Shown in pieces: positions 14,090 to 21,346 of a stretch of 23,513 nt of DNA. Below the pieces are notes generated by a model. The model did not search any database. It had not been told where the DNA came from and saw only the letters and a list, made by a program, of their open reading frames with translations. Made by a program: the position numbers and the translations under genes. The first letter of the stretch is position 1, and the number at the start of each line of letters is the position of its first letter. The DNA lies in IMG/VR virus record IMGVR_UViG_3300025131_000443, positions 1 to 23,513 of that record; one strand, 5' to 3'. The DNA is from a virus.

Positions 14090-14955
14090 TGGATTGGGCA
14101 GGAGTTTTATTAGACATAGGAATAGACATCCCACTACAAAAATCTCAAATAATAACTCTATGCCCTTTTCATGATGATTCACGAGATTCGTGTTCTATTA
14201 ATGTTGATAAGGGAGTATGGATTTGTTTCCGAGGATGTGGACAAGGATCATTACGAGGGTTCGTAAAAAGGATTCTTAATATATCATGGAAAGAAGTAGA
14301 TGCTTATCTAGGAAATAAAGAAGTAGAATTAAATTTAGATATATTCGATGAGATGATGGGAGATGTAGATGATGATTATATGCCCGAAATCGAATTAGAA
14401 TATAATAAGAATAGAGTTCCTAATTGGATTTTTGAACGAGGGTTTTCACCCGAAACACTAATTAGTTGGGAGTGTGGAATAGACTCATGGAGTAATTTAG
14501 TAATCCCTATTCGGGATGAAAAATCTAGGTTAGTTGGTAGTGTGTCTAGACGAATGAATGTGGAACCTAAATATCTATATTCAAAAGGATTAAAAAAATC
14601 AAGATTATTATTTGGAGGATATAAAATTGAGAAGTGTCCGTTTGTATGCATTACAGAAGGTACATTGGATGCTATGTGGTTAGAACAAAATGGTTACCCT
14701 GCGGTAGCAATATTAGGGGCGCATCTTTCTAAAGCCCAACAAGAGTTGTTAATTCAACTACCAACCGATGAATTGGTATTATGCTTGGACAATGATGAAG
14801 CAGGACAAATAGGATTAAATGCGGCTATGGCTTGCATTTCTGAACGATCTGTGGTATCATATGTTCAATTACCAAATGGGTTTAAAGATGTGCAAGAAAT
14901 TAGAAACATAAATATTTTAGACGAAACAATAAACAAAAGAACATTTTTTATATAA
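14089..14955 (+). CDS. dnaG: DNA primase, DnaG-like with CHC2 zinc finger and TOPRIM domain
   Basis: This 288-residue protein makes RNA primers for DNA synthesis. Its N-terminal CHC2 zinc finger has C25-P-F-H28 and C46-x3-C50, the standard ligands. A linker follows, then a TOPRIM fold with ITEGTLDA (E190) and CLDNDEAGQ (D234, D236), the residues that hold the catalytic metal ions. DnaG is usually about 600 residues. This phage form lacks the C-terminal helicase-binding domain, so contact with the DnaB-like helicase may come from elsewhere. It starts in the TAATG overlap with the preceding gene. The family call is firm. Confidence 0.88.
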   Translation: MDWAGVLLDIGIDIPLQKSQIITLCPFHDDSRDSCSINVDKGVWICFRGCGQGSLRGFVKRILNISWKEVDAYLGNKEVELNLDIFDEMMGDVDDDYMPEIELEYNKNRVPNWIFERGFSPETLISWECGIDSWSNLVIPIRDEKSRLVGSVSRRMNVEPKYLYSKGLKKSRLLFGGYKIEKCPFVCITEGTLDAMWLEQNGYPAVAILGAHLSKAQQELLIQLPTDELVLCLDNDEAGQIGLNAAMACISERSVVSYVQLPNGFKDVQEIRNINILDETINKRTFFI

Positions 14956-14966
14956 GGAGGTCAGAA

Positions 14967-15662
14967 ATGGCAGGAATAAGTAGAATAGTTAGTCAACGAG
15001 AAGCTTTTAGAAATCCAAACAAAGATCAGGTCGCTCATAAGGAAATCTGGTTTAAGGATGGTGATCAAGCCTTTATTACACCTGTAGCAACAGGAAACGA
15101 GGATGATGATAGATTAGATGATATCTATCTATATACATTCCGTGAAGATAATAGATGGATAAATTTATTGAAAGACGATAGTGTAGACACAAGTAGTGTG
15201 CCTGATAATGTACGTCCATCACATAAATTTGCTTTTTGGGGATTTGTACATGAAATAATTCATGCTGATAGAAGGCAGGAAGCATGGACAGAGATAGAAG
15301 GCCCCGGTGGAAGAAAGATGTATAGACAAGAAGTAAACGATTTTAAAGTAGTTGCCCTATCTTTCGGACGAAGTGATTATATTTGGAACCAGTTAGTTGA
15401 TGTATATAACGATTGGGGTACTTTAGATAAGGGTGTTATTAGAGTAAAGCGAACTGGTGTAGGGATGTATGATACTTCTTATCAGATTGCGGCTACAGCA
15501 CGAGATGAAGAGTTACCTACAGATAAATTACAAGAGGTTGCAGAGTTACAGACTATTCAGAGTTACTATAAAGAACGATATAGCGGTAATCCTGAACTAA
15601 GTTTAAATGGTACATCGTCTTTATATGGCGATGACGGTAAAAAGGAGGATTCATTATTTTAA
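14967..15662 (+). CDS. Probable single-stranded DNA-binding protein
   Basis: This 231-residue protein lies between primase and polymerase, after AAGGAGG. Residues about 25-190 are beta-rich with aromatic residues (KEIWFKDGDQAFITPVA, FKVVALSFGRSDYIWNQLV), consistent with an OB-fold as in phage ssDNA-binding proteins of the T4 gp32 or T7 gp2.5 type. The last residues, YGDDGKKEDSLF, form an acidic tail ending in Phe. That is the hallmark of SSB tails, which recruit polymerase, primase and recombinase. No Cys/His zinc site like that of gp32 is visible. The assignment rests on tail, fold impression and context. It would coat single strands at forks and during recombination. Confidence 0.7.
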   Translation: MAGISRIVSQREAFRNPNKDQVAHKEIWFKDGDQAFITPVATGNEDDDRLDDIYLYTFREDNRWINLLKDDSVDTSSVPDNVRPSHKFAFWGFVHEIIHADRRQEAWTEIEGPGGRKMYRQEVNDFKVVALSFGRSDYIWNQLVDVYNDWGTLDKGVIRVKRTGVGMYDTSYQIAATARDEELPTDKLQEVAELQTIQSYYKERYSGNPELSLNGTSSLYGDDGKKEDSLF

Positions 15663-15666
15663 TATC

Positions 15667-15683
15667 GGGGGGCTTTGCCCCCC
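15667..15683 (+). other. Perfect GC-rich hairpin between ssDNA-binding protein and polymerase genes
   Basis: GGGGGGC (15,667-15,673) and GCCCCCC (15,677-15,683) are perfect complements with a three-base loop, TTT, in an otherwise AT-rich genome. It starts five bases after the ssDNA-binding protein stop and ends four bases before the polymerase ribosome site GGAGG (15,687-15,691). The following bases are TTCGG, not a run of T, so it is not a standard terminator. It may cut down polymerase expression, protect the 3' end of the upstream message, or be a processing site. Confidence 0.7.
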
Positions 15684-15695
15684 TTCGGAGGCAAT

Positions 15696-17654
15696 ATGAT
15701 AATAGTAGATAAAGAATCATATGATAGAGAGTTAAATCATCTCTTATCTACTGATACATGGGTTGTAGATGTCGAAACAAACGGACTTAATTCATTTGGT
15801 ATGAATCAAATATGTGGAGTTGGAGTAGCAACAGAAGATTCCGCATATTATTTTCCCTTTAGACATCAACAAGGAACAAATCTACAACCCAATATATTAG
15901 TAGATTTAATGAAACATATGAACGAAAGAAAAAATTTAATAGGATATAATATCAAGTTTGATTTACACTTCTTATCTCAAGACGGTTTAGATATTACAGA
16001 TATGAATTTGATTGATGTATTAGTAATGGTACGTCTAACAGAACATTCAACTGTAAAAGATTTAGATTTAACATCAACTTTAAAACGTAGTTATGGAGAG
16101 GAAGCTGCTCAATATGATATAGAAACTAAAAAGTATCTTCGCAGTAATAAGTGGCATAAAGATTTTTCATTAGCCCCTGCGGATGTATTAGGAGAATATT
16201 GTATAAAGGATGTAGAGTGGACAAGACAATTATTTAATGATCGTCTTAAAAAAATAGAGCAGTCTAATCAAGTACCTATTTTCGATATGGAATGTGAATT
16301 AACTAAGATATTATTCCAAATGGAACAAAGAGGTATTCCTATAGATAGTAAATATGCTGCGGCTACAATTGAAAAGATAGATGTTCGTAAAGAAAGTGTA
16401 GCAACCAATGTTTTTACAACAGTTGGTAAAGAATTTAATTTAAGTAGTACGCAACAATTAGGTGAAATATTTAATGAGAACGGTATTTTTTCAACAGTAA
16501 ATACTCCTAAAGGAAAGCAGTCATGGGGTGAAGAAGCATTAATTAGAATCAATAATCCTTTGGCAGGGCTTGTTCGACAATACAGATCATTAACAAAATT
16601 ACAATCAACATATTTAGAACCTTATTTAGAAACGGATGTAATGCATACGTCATTTTGTAATTGGGGTACATTAACAGGAAGGCTCTCATCACGAGAACCC
16701 AACCTACAGAATATACCACGTAATCATTTTAAGTTGCGTGATGTTGAATTAACTGCCGATGAGCGTGAAGATACTATGAAACGTATTCATGCTATACTAG
16801 GTTCTAAAGGAACCGTACTAGATACTGAGTTATCAGACAACGTAATTGATACTTGGGGCTTTGTAGGTGACGAGTCATTTGACGAAAACGATACAGATCA
16901 GATTGCAATGAGGAGATTATTTATTTCACGAGAAAACTATTCGTTGCTTGGGTTTGATTATTCACAAATGGAAGTTAGAGTGTTTTTAAGTTATTTACAG
17001 AATGAAGAGATCGATGAGTTATTGAAAAAGTCAGACGTAGATTTTCATGGGGAAGCCGCAAAAATGGCATTCGATGTGGAAGAAGACAGTTCTGAATTTA
17101 AGTTCTATAGACAAATGGCAAAAGCTATAACCTTTGGAACTATATATGGTATTGGTAATAAGAAGTTAGCAGCACAACTAGGAACCTCACCTCGTGAGGC
17201 AGGACAATATAAAAAGAAATACTTCGCAGGCTTAAAAGGTTCAAAAGAGTTTTTTGATAAAGTTGTTCAAACTGTAGAATCACGAGGGTGGATTAAAAAC
17301 AGATTTGGTAGACAATATAGATTACCGAAAGATTTAGGTTATAAGGGAGTAAATTATTTAGTTCAAGGAACTAGTGCTGACATTATGAATGAACGAATGA
17401 TAGCTGTAGGTAAATACTTAGCAGATAAGAAAAGTAATCTATTATTACAGGTACATGATGAGATCATTTGTGAAATTCATCACGATGAATTAGGAACAGT
17501 ACCCGAAGATATAAAAGCGATGTTACAAGTAAATAGTTTAGATATTCCACTTTATGTAGATATGGAGATTTGTAACCCTTCTTGGGCAACTAAGAAAGAT
17601 TTTGTTTATACAAAACCTCAAGGGGTAGAAGATTACATAGATTGGGATTTTTAA
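15696..17654 (+). CDS. polA: DNA polymerase, family A, with 3'-5' exonuclease
   Basis: The 652-residue enzyme copies phage DNA. ATG 15,696 follows GGAGG. A TTG 21 bases upstream lies in the hairpin and is not a likely start. The proofreading domain is present: DVE (D25, E27), GYNIKFD, and EYCIKD. Polymerase motif A is FDYSQMEVR (D421). Motif B is RQMAKAITFGTIYG, with R472, K476, F480 and Y484 matching E. coli R754, K758, F762 and Y766. Motif C is QVHDE (D588). There is no 5'-3' exonuclease domain. Between NIPR (342) and RRLFIS (406) lie about 63 residues where E. coli Pol I has about ten, an acidic insertion. Phe at the 762 position is the ancestral state and gives normal discrimination against dideoxynucleotides. 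Confidence 0.93.
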   Translation: MIIVDKESYDRELNHLLSTDTWVVDVETNGLNSFGMNQICGVGVATEDSAYYFPFRHQQGTNLQPNILVDLMKHMNERKNLIGYNIKFDLHFLSQDGLDITDMNLIDVLVMVRLTEHSTVKDLDLTSTLKRSYGEEAAQYDIETKKYLRSNKWHKDFSLAPADVLGEYCIKDVEWTRQLFNDRLKKIEQSNQVPIFDMECELTKILFQMEQRGIPIDSKYAAATIEKIDVRKESVATNVFTTVGKEFNLSSTQQLGEIFNENGIFSTVNTPKGKQSWGEEALIRINNPLAGLVRQYRSLTKLQSTYLEPYLETDVMHTSFCNWGTLTGRLSSREPNLQNIPRNHFKLRDVELTADEREDTMKRIHAILGSKGTVLDTELSDNVIDTWGFVGDESFDENDTDQIAMRRLFISRENYSLLGFDYSQMEVRVFLSYLQNEEIDELLKKSDVDFHGEAAKMAFDVEEDSSEFKFYRQMAKAITFGTIYGIGNKKLAAQLGTSPREAGQYKKKYFAGLKGSKEFFDKVVQTVESRGWIKNRFGRQYRLPKDLGYKGVNYLVQGTSADIMNERMIAVGKYLADKKSNLLLQVHDEIICEIHHDELGTVPEDIKAMLQVNSLDIPLYVDMEICNPSWATKKDFVYTKPQGVEDYIDWDF

Positions 17655-17668
17655 GAAGGAGAAAACAG

Positions 17669-17971
17669 ATGAATAATAAAACGTTTGAAGAAGAGTGTAG
17701 AGCAATCGCTATAGAGGTGTCTGAGACGCTCATAGAGAAGCATAAAGAGTATGGAGTAGATAATATACTAATTTTCAAAGAACAGGGCTTAGTCGTCCGT
17801 GTATGGGATAAAGTAAGTAGACTAAAAAATATTGTGTGGAAAGGACAATCTCCAACAATATTAGAAGACACATGGAAAGATATGGCAGGATATGCTATGA
17901 TTGGAATGATGTTACAAAGAGGTACTTTTACTAATCCACTAGAAGGACAAGTCAAGGAGGAACAAAGATAA
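17669..17971 (+). CDS. DUF1599 / Nmad1-like protein, all-helical nucleotide-related
   Basis: This 100-residue protein starts at ATG 17,669, seven bases after AAGGAG. The frame is open further upstream, but that would overlap the polymerase gene. The sequence carries the DUF1599 pattern: KHKEYG, then RVWDKVSRLKNI, then EDTWKDMAGYAMIG. The family is also called nucleotide modification associated domain 1 and is related to the MazG-type all-alpha pyrophosphatase fold, common in phages with altered bases. It may hydrolyse or bind a nucleotide. It is near a MazG-like gene (two genes on), which supports nucleotide-pool work. No base-modifying enzyme is visible in the window, so an altered genome base is only a possibility. 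Confidence 0.75.
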   Translation: MNNKTFEEECRAIAIEVSETLIEKHKEYGVDNILIFKEQGLVVRVWDKVSRLKNIVWKGQSPTILEDTWKDMAGYAMIGMMLQRGTFTNPLEGQVKEEQR

Positions 17972-18192
17972 TGGCAAAAGTAAGTATGCATTTAGGATTC
18001 ACTTTTAGGGTAGGTGATCTATCAACGAATCAATATGGTCGAATAGACATGAATGTCGATCAAATTGATACAGAATTACCCTTAGATCAACAGTTAGAAG
18101 ATTCAAAACGAACTGCTGATAACGTATGGAAATATCTGCGGGAGTCAGTAGATACTAAAATTGATGAAATGTTAAACGAATCAGGGGGTTAA
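17971..18192 (+). CDS. Small protein of unknown function
   Basis: This 73-residue protein starts in a TAATG overlap with the DUF1599 gene, after a GGAGG some distance upstream. The first half has short strands (MHLGFTFRVGDL). The second half is an acidic helix (QQLEDSKRTADNVWKYLRES). It ends one base before the MazG-like gene, so it is part of the same operon. I do not recognise a family. Similar small proteins sit among phage replication genes without known roles. Confidence 0.6.
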   Translation: MAKVSMHLGFTFRVGDLSTNQYGRIDMNVDQIDTELPLDQQLEDSKRTADNVWKYLRESVDTKIDEMLNESGG

Positions 18193-18193
18193 T

Positions 18194-18463
18194 ATGACAG
18201 TAAAGAACGAATTAAGTAGAGCAGCGGTATTAGAAGATGTATTAGCAGAACGCCAACGACAAGATACTATGTATGGTGATCAAACACATCATTCTGATCC
18301 GTGGTGGAACATTATTGCCACCGAAGAGAATGGAGAAGTAGCACGAGCAATTTGGGAGAAGGACGATAAAAATATGTATGAAGAAATTGTTCAGGCTTGT
18401 GCCGTATATTTCGCATGGGCAGAGGCTATTCACAGGAGGAATAAGAATGAAACTAACAGCTGA
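18194..18463 (+). CDS. MazG-like nucleotide pyrophosphohydrolase
   Basis: The 89-residue protein matches the short phage MazG-like pattern. AERQRQDTMYGDQ leads, then EENGEVARAI gives the E-x2-E metal site, and EEIVQACAVYFAW gives the second acidic helix. MazG proteins split NTPs or dNTPs into monophosphate and pyrophosphate with Mg2+. In phages they may clear unwanted nucleotides or lower alarmone levels. The second site reads E-E-I-V-Q; a Gln where classical MazG has Asp is common in the MazG-like branch. It overlaps the recombinase start by 17 bases. Substrate is unknown. Confidence 0.75.
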   Translation: MTVKNELSRAAVLEDVLAERQRQDTMYGDQTHHSDPWWNIIATEENGEVARAIWEKDDKNMYEEIVQACAVYFAWAEAIHRRNKNETNS

Positions 18464-19388
18464 AGAGGTAATTAGCGATTTACTCAAAGATAAAAATATG
18501 AATTTAATGAGAGGTGATAGTGATGAATTTTCTTTTGGAAGAATTCCTTTCAATATTCCTGCTCTTGATAATCTTACTGGTGGTGGTATCCCGAAGAAAA
18601 GGATGACGTTATTGTACGGCCCAACCAATGTCGGTAAATCGTATCTTGCATCTCAGGTCGTAGCTAACGCTCAGAAACAAGGAGGAACAGCCGCATGGAT
18701 AGACACGGAATTATCGTGGGATTCAAAGTGGGTAACCAAATGTGGAATTGATGCCACAAATGTTTTAGTAGCACAACCTACTAATGGTGAAGAAGCTATG
18801 GACACAACTAGGGAATTAATGAGGGCGGGAGTAGATGTAATAGTTTTAGACAGTATTGCGGGACTTGTTCCTACAGCAGTACATGACGAAGACTTTTCAT
18901 ATAATCCGATGGCTTGGCAAGCACGGTTTGTTAACACCTCTCTCCCTCGTATACTCCCTAACCTAAAGAACGGTACAGCATTTATTGCTATTAACCAAGT
19001 TCGTTCTAGTATGGGGCCTGTAGCTTTAGATGCTATGCCGGGAGGATTAGCGCAATCGTTTTTCGCCCACTTCCTTTTACAGGTTCGTAGAAGCGGGTGG
19101 ATTAAAGAAGGTACACAGAATGTGGGGTTTGATATGGAAGTCCGTTTACGTAAAAGTAAAGTGGGTGGAGAAAATTGGAATTCCGCAGTCGTACCATTTA
19201 GAGTAGAAGGAGGAATAGATGTAGTCGAAAGTTACATACGAGAAGGTATACAAAATAAATTAATCAGTCAAGCGGGGGCATGGTACACATATAAAGATCA
19301 AAAGGCTATGGGATTAAACGGTGTACGCAAATTATTTACTGATAAAGAAGAACTCTTTAAAGCATTACAAGATGAACTTGCCTCCTAG
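18447..19388 (+). CDS. recA: RecA/UvsX-like recombinase
   Basis: The 313-residue protein pairs homologous DNA strands. ATG 18,447 follows AGGAGG by seven bases. The open frame continues upstream but has no other ribosome site. Walker A is GPTNVGKS (K64, S65), the catalytic Glu is in IDTE (E88), and Walker B is VIVLD (D135). The L2 DNA-binding loop falls in about 184-200 (NQVRSSMGPVALDAMPGG). The long C-terminal domain of bacterial RecA is missing, as in phage UvsX and Sak4-type proteins. It begins a block with two nucleases and a resolvase, so it likely drives recombination-dependent replication or repair. The end of the MazG-like gene overlaps its start, suggesting coupled translation. Confidence 0.85.
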   Translation: MKLTAEEVISDLLKDKNMNLMRGDSDEFSFGRIPFNIPALDNLTGGGIPKKRMTLLYGPTNVGKSYLASQVVANAQKQGGTAAWIDTELSWDSKWVTKCGIDATNVLVAQPTNGEEAMDTTRELMRAGVDVIVLDSIAGLVPTAVHDEDFSYNPMAWQARFVNTSLPRILPNLKNGTAFIAINQVRSSMGPVALDAMPGGLAQSFFAHFLLQVRRSGWIKEGTQNVGFDMEVRLRKSKVGGENWNSAVVPFRVEGGIDVVESYIREGIQNKLISQAGAWYTYKDQKAMGLNGVRKLFTDKEELFKALQDELAS

Positions 19389-19695
19389 AGATAATACACC
19401 GCAAGAAGTTATAATTAGGAAAGTTTTAGATGAACTTGGTTTGCGTCATGATGAGCAACATTACTTTTTAAACTTCATTGTAGATTTTTGGGTAGCTGAA
19501 CTAGGTATGGTTATAGAGGCTGACGGAGTTTACGGACATTTTAAAAAACGAGATATAAAAAGAGACATGGCATTAATGAGTGTCCCTCAAGTAAAACACA
19601 TTTTACATATTAAGGATACCCAATATGCTCAAATAAAGGAGATAATATGGCAGGCATTAAACAGATTGGCGGACGAACCACCAAAAAACCTGTAA
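19372..19695 (+). CDS. Vsr/DUF559-like endonuclease
   Basis: This 107-residue protein starts at ATG 19,372 inside the last codons of the recombinase. There is no clear ribosome site, so translation is probably coupled to the gene before. It has the Vsr/DUF559 nuclease pattern of the PD-(D/E)XK fold: TPQEVIIRKVLDELGL, FIVDFWV (D38), and VIEADG (E49, D51), with H56 and a basic stretch after. Vsr enzymes nick at mismatches, and DUF559 proteins are general phage nucleases. In a recombination block it may process branched or mismatched DNA. Vsr proteins normally have a zinc site with Cys and His, which I do not see here, so DUF559-type is the better name. Confidence 0.72.
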   Translation: MNLPPRDNTPQEVIIRKVLDELGLRHDEQHYFLNFIVDFWVAELGMVIEADGVYGHFKKRDIKRDMALMSVPQVKHILHIKDTQYAQIKEIIWQALNRLADEPPKNL

Positions 19696-20429
19696 AACGA
19701 AAGCCTACACAAAGAGTATCAAATCAAGATAAGTGGTTGTTAAAGACTATAGATAAGGCTATAGAACATCCTCAGAGGCCCGGAGGAACAGGAGTTTTCT
19801 ACCCTTCCATGTTGGGTAACCTTTGCGATAGATACCTTTATTTTGCTTATCACGGATTGTTGTTAACCCAACAAATATCTGCTCAAACACAGCGTATTTT
19901 TGATGTGGGTGGAGCATTAGAAAAGCGAATGGAAAAATATTTTACAAAAGCTGGTATTTGGTTAGCTTCAGAACAAACACTTAGAAATGAATATCCACCA
20001 GTTAGAGGAAGATATGACTTTTTACTAAGACATGAAGAGCATGAAAAAATTATATTGGAATTAAAATCAATTAATGAAAAGGGATTTAAACTTTTAAAAG
20101 CAGAACCTAAACCTGAACACCTTATTCAATTACAGATATATTTAAATATCAATGAAGTTGGAGTAGATCAGGGCATAGTGCTTTATGAAAATAAGAATGA
20201 TCAAAAATTAAAAGCTTTTAAGGTTGTAAAATCAATAGATATATGGGATAATATTAAAACTAGATGTATTAAGATACAGAATATGAAGTCCAATGAAGTA
20301 CCTCGCAATTGTGGGGGGGAATTTTATTGTGCTTGTAGGGAGGTAACATATGATTATGGAGAACAGGGAGACACAATGGACTCCGATGAAAGCATTAGGG
20401 AAGTCAACACAGTATCTACAGACTCTTAA
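19647..20429 (+). CDS. Cas4/RecB-like PD-(D/E)XK nuclease with probable iron-sulphur cluster
   Basis: This 260-residue protein starts at an ATG after AAGGAG and overlaps the preceding nuclease by 49 bases. The nuclease core is D124, E138-x-K140, and Q161-x3-Y165, the full RecB-family set. One Cys near the N-terminus (C60 in GNLCDRYLYF) and three near the C-terminus (C222, C228, C230) match the one-plus-three layout of Cas4 and AddB. In those proteins the four Cys hold a 4Fe-4S cluster. Cas4-type enzymes degrade one strand to make single-stranded tails, which the neighbouring RecA-like protein could use. No CRISPR genes or arrays are present, so this is a phage recombination nuclease. The last 30 residues are acidic and overlap the next gene. 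Confidence 0.82.
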   Translation: MAGIKQIGGRTTKKPVKRKPTQRVSNQDKWLLKTIDKAIEHPQRPGGTGVFYPSMLGNLCDRYLYFAYHGLLLTQQISAQTQRIFDVGGALEKRMEKYFTKAGIWLASEQTLRNEYPPVRGRYDFLLRHEEHEKIILELKSINEKGFKLLKAEPKPEHLIQLQIYLNINEVGVDQGIVLYENKNDQKLKAFKVVKSIDIWDNIKTRCIKIQNMKSNEVPRNCGGEFYCACREVTYDYGEQGDTMDSDESIREVNTVSTDS

Positions 20430-20865
20430 TGTACCAGAATTTAAAACTAATTTAGAAGATTCTGGTTTAGAGTATGGAAATTTATTAAACTGTGACAATA
20501 AACAATTAGAAGAATACTTGTTAGTTTATGGTGGCTTCAAAGCATATTTAGAAGGGCAAGTTTCAGACGCTGTAACTAAATCTAATGCTATTGAAGCAGC
20601 CTTTAATGAGGGTTATGCGACAGCAATCTATAGAATAGCAGATGAAAGAGAGACAGAAGGCAAAAAGAAATTGACACGAGAAGAGATTAGAGGGGCAGTT
20701 ATGGATAGATATGATCAATTAAAAGAATTAAGACGAGAAGTAATTGAACAAGAAGCTATTCACTCCAGATTACAAGGATTATTAAATGCTTATAAAGCAG
20801 CTTATGATGCCGTTTCTCGTGTAGTTACTTTAAGAACCTACGGGGAGTTTAAATCAAATGGATAA
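20350..20865 (+). CDS. Helical protein of unknown function in the recombination block
   Basis: This 171-residue protein has GGGAGG six bases before its ATG, although that means an 80-base overlap with the nuclease gene. Later starts (codons 3 and 13) are possible. Residues about 45-171 are strongly helical and charged, with likely coiled coil near 105-155 (RYDQLKELRREVIEQEAIHS). No catalytic motif is visible. It lies between the Cas4-like nuclease and the RuvC-like resolvase, with short overlaps, so it may be a recombination mediator or nuclease partner. I know of no family assignment. Confidence 0.7.
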   Translation: MIMENRETQWTPMKALGKSTQYLQTLNVPEFKTNLEDSGLEYGNLLNCDNKQLEEYLLVYGGFKAYLEGQVSDAVTKSNAIEAAFNEGYATAIYRIADERETEGKKKLTREEIRGAVMDRYDQLKELRREVIEQEAIHSRLQGLLNAYKAAYDAVSRVVTLRTYGEFKSNG

Positions 20866-21346
20866 TATAGCTTATTTAGGTGTTGATTGTTCCAGTAAAG
20901 CGATACACGCTGTCTGGATAGATGAAAATGAAAATATAATTTTGCAACAGAAGTGGGGATCAAAAGAAAAAGATTTTCTGTCAAGATTCGGCAAATTTGG
21001 TGAGGATTTTTGGGCTGATATTAGTACAATAAAACATACACTAAATTCATATGGAGACTTGATAGCCCGTGTAGAGGCTCCAATATTTATTCAAAATCCG
21101 AAAGCAACTATTTCAATTGCTTCTGTAACAGGTTTAGTGTGGTTTTTAAGTAAACACTACGGTATTAAATGTGATTATGTAGATAATACTAAATGGAAAA
21201 AAGATGTTGTAGGAAAAGGAAATGCTTCCAAAAAAGAAATTAAAGAATATGCAATAGAAAAGTGGGGAGAAGTATTCCCCGAACAAGATTTTGCAGATGC
21301 GGCTTGTATAGCATTATGGGCCAAACAGGAGGAAAGAAATGGTTAA
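20858..21346 (+). CDS. RuvC-like Holliday junction resolvase
   Basis: The 162-residue protein has the RNase H-like core of RuvC. LGVDCSSKA gives D10, ARVEAPIF gives E73, and DFADAACIALW gives D144 and D147, the expected four acidic residues. A basic stretch (KWKKDVVGKGNASKKEIKE) lies just before the last pair, as in phage resolvases. The enzyme cuts four-way DNA junctions, resolving branched replicating DNA before packaging. It starts eight bases before the end of the previous gene and lies two genes before the terminase, a frequent placement. Confidence 0.83.
   Translation: MDNIAYLGVDCSSKAIHAVWIDENENIILQQKWGSKEKDFLSRFGKFGEDFWADISTIKHTLNSYGDLIARVEAPIFIQNPKATISIASVTGLVWFLSKHYGIKCDYVDNTKWKKDVVGKGNASKKEIKEYAIEKWGEVFPEQDFADAACIALWAKQEERNG

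Noticed and set aside
13947-14174. A 75-codon plus-strand frame overlapping the end of the small gene and the start of the primase
   Set aside because: It has no ribosome site and overlaps two genes in another frame, one of which is a clear primase start.
15667-15695. Rho-independent terminator after the ssDNA-binding protein gene
   Set aside because: The stem is good, but the bases after it are TTCGGAGG, without the T run needed. The next gene's ribosome site follows at once. It is kept as a hairpin of unknown role.
17590-17991. Minus-strand 133-codon frame across the polymerase end and the DUF1599 gene
   Set aside because: It is opposite two supported plus-strand genes, has no ribosome site and no recognisable domain.
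19647-20429. CRISPR-linked Cas4
   Set aside because: No repeat array and no other cas gene is present. The genes around it are phage recombination genes, so it is treated as a phage nuclease of the same superfamily.
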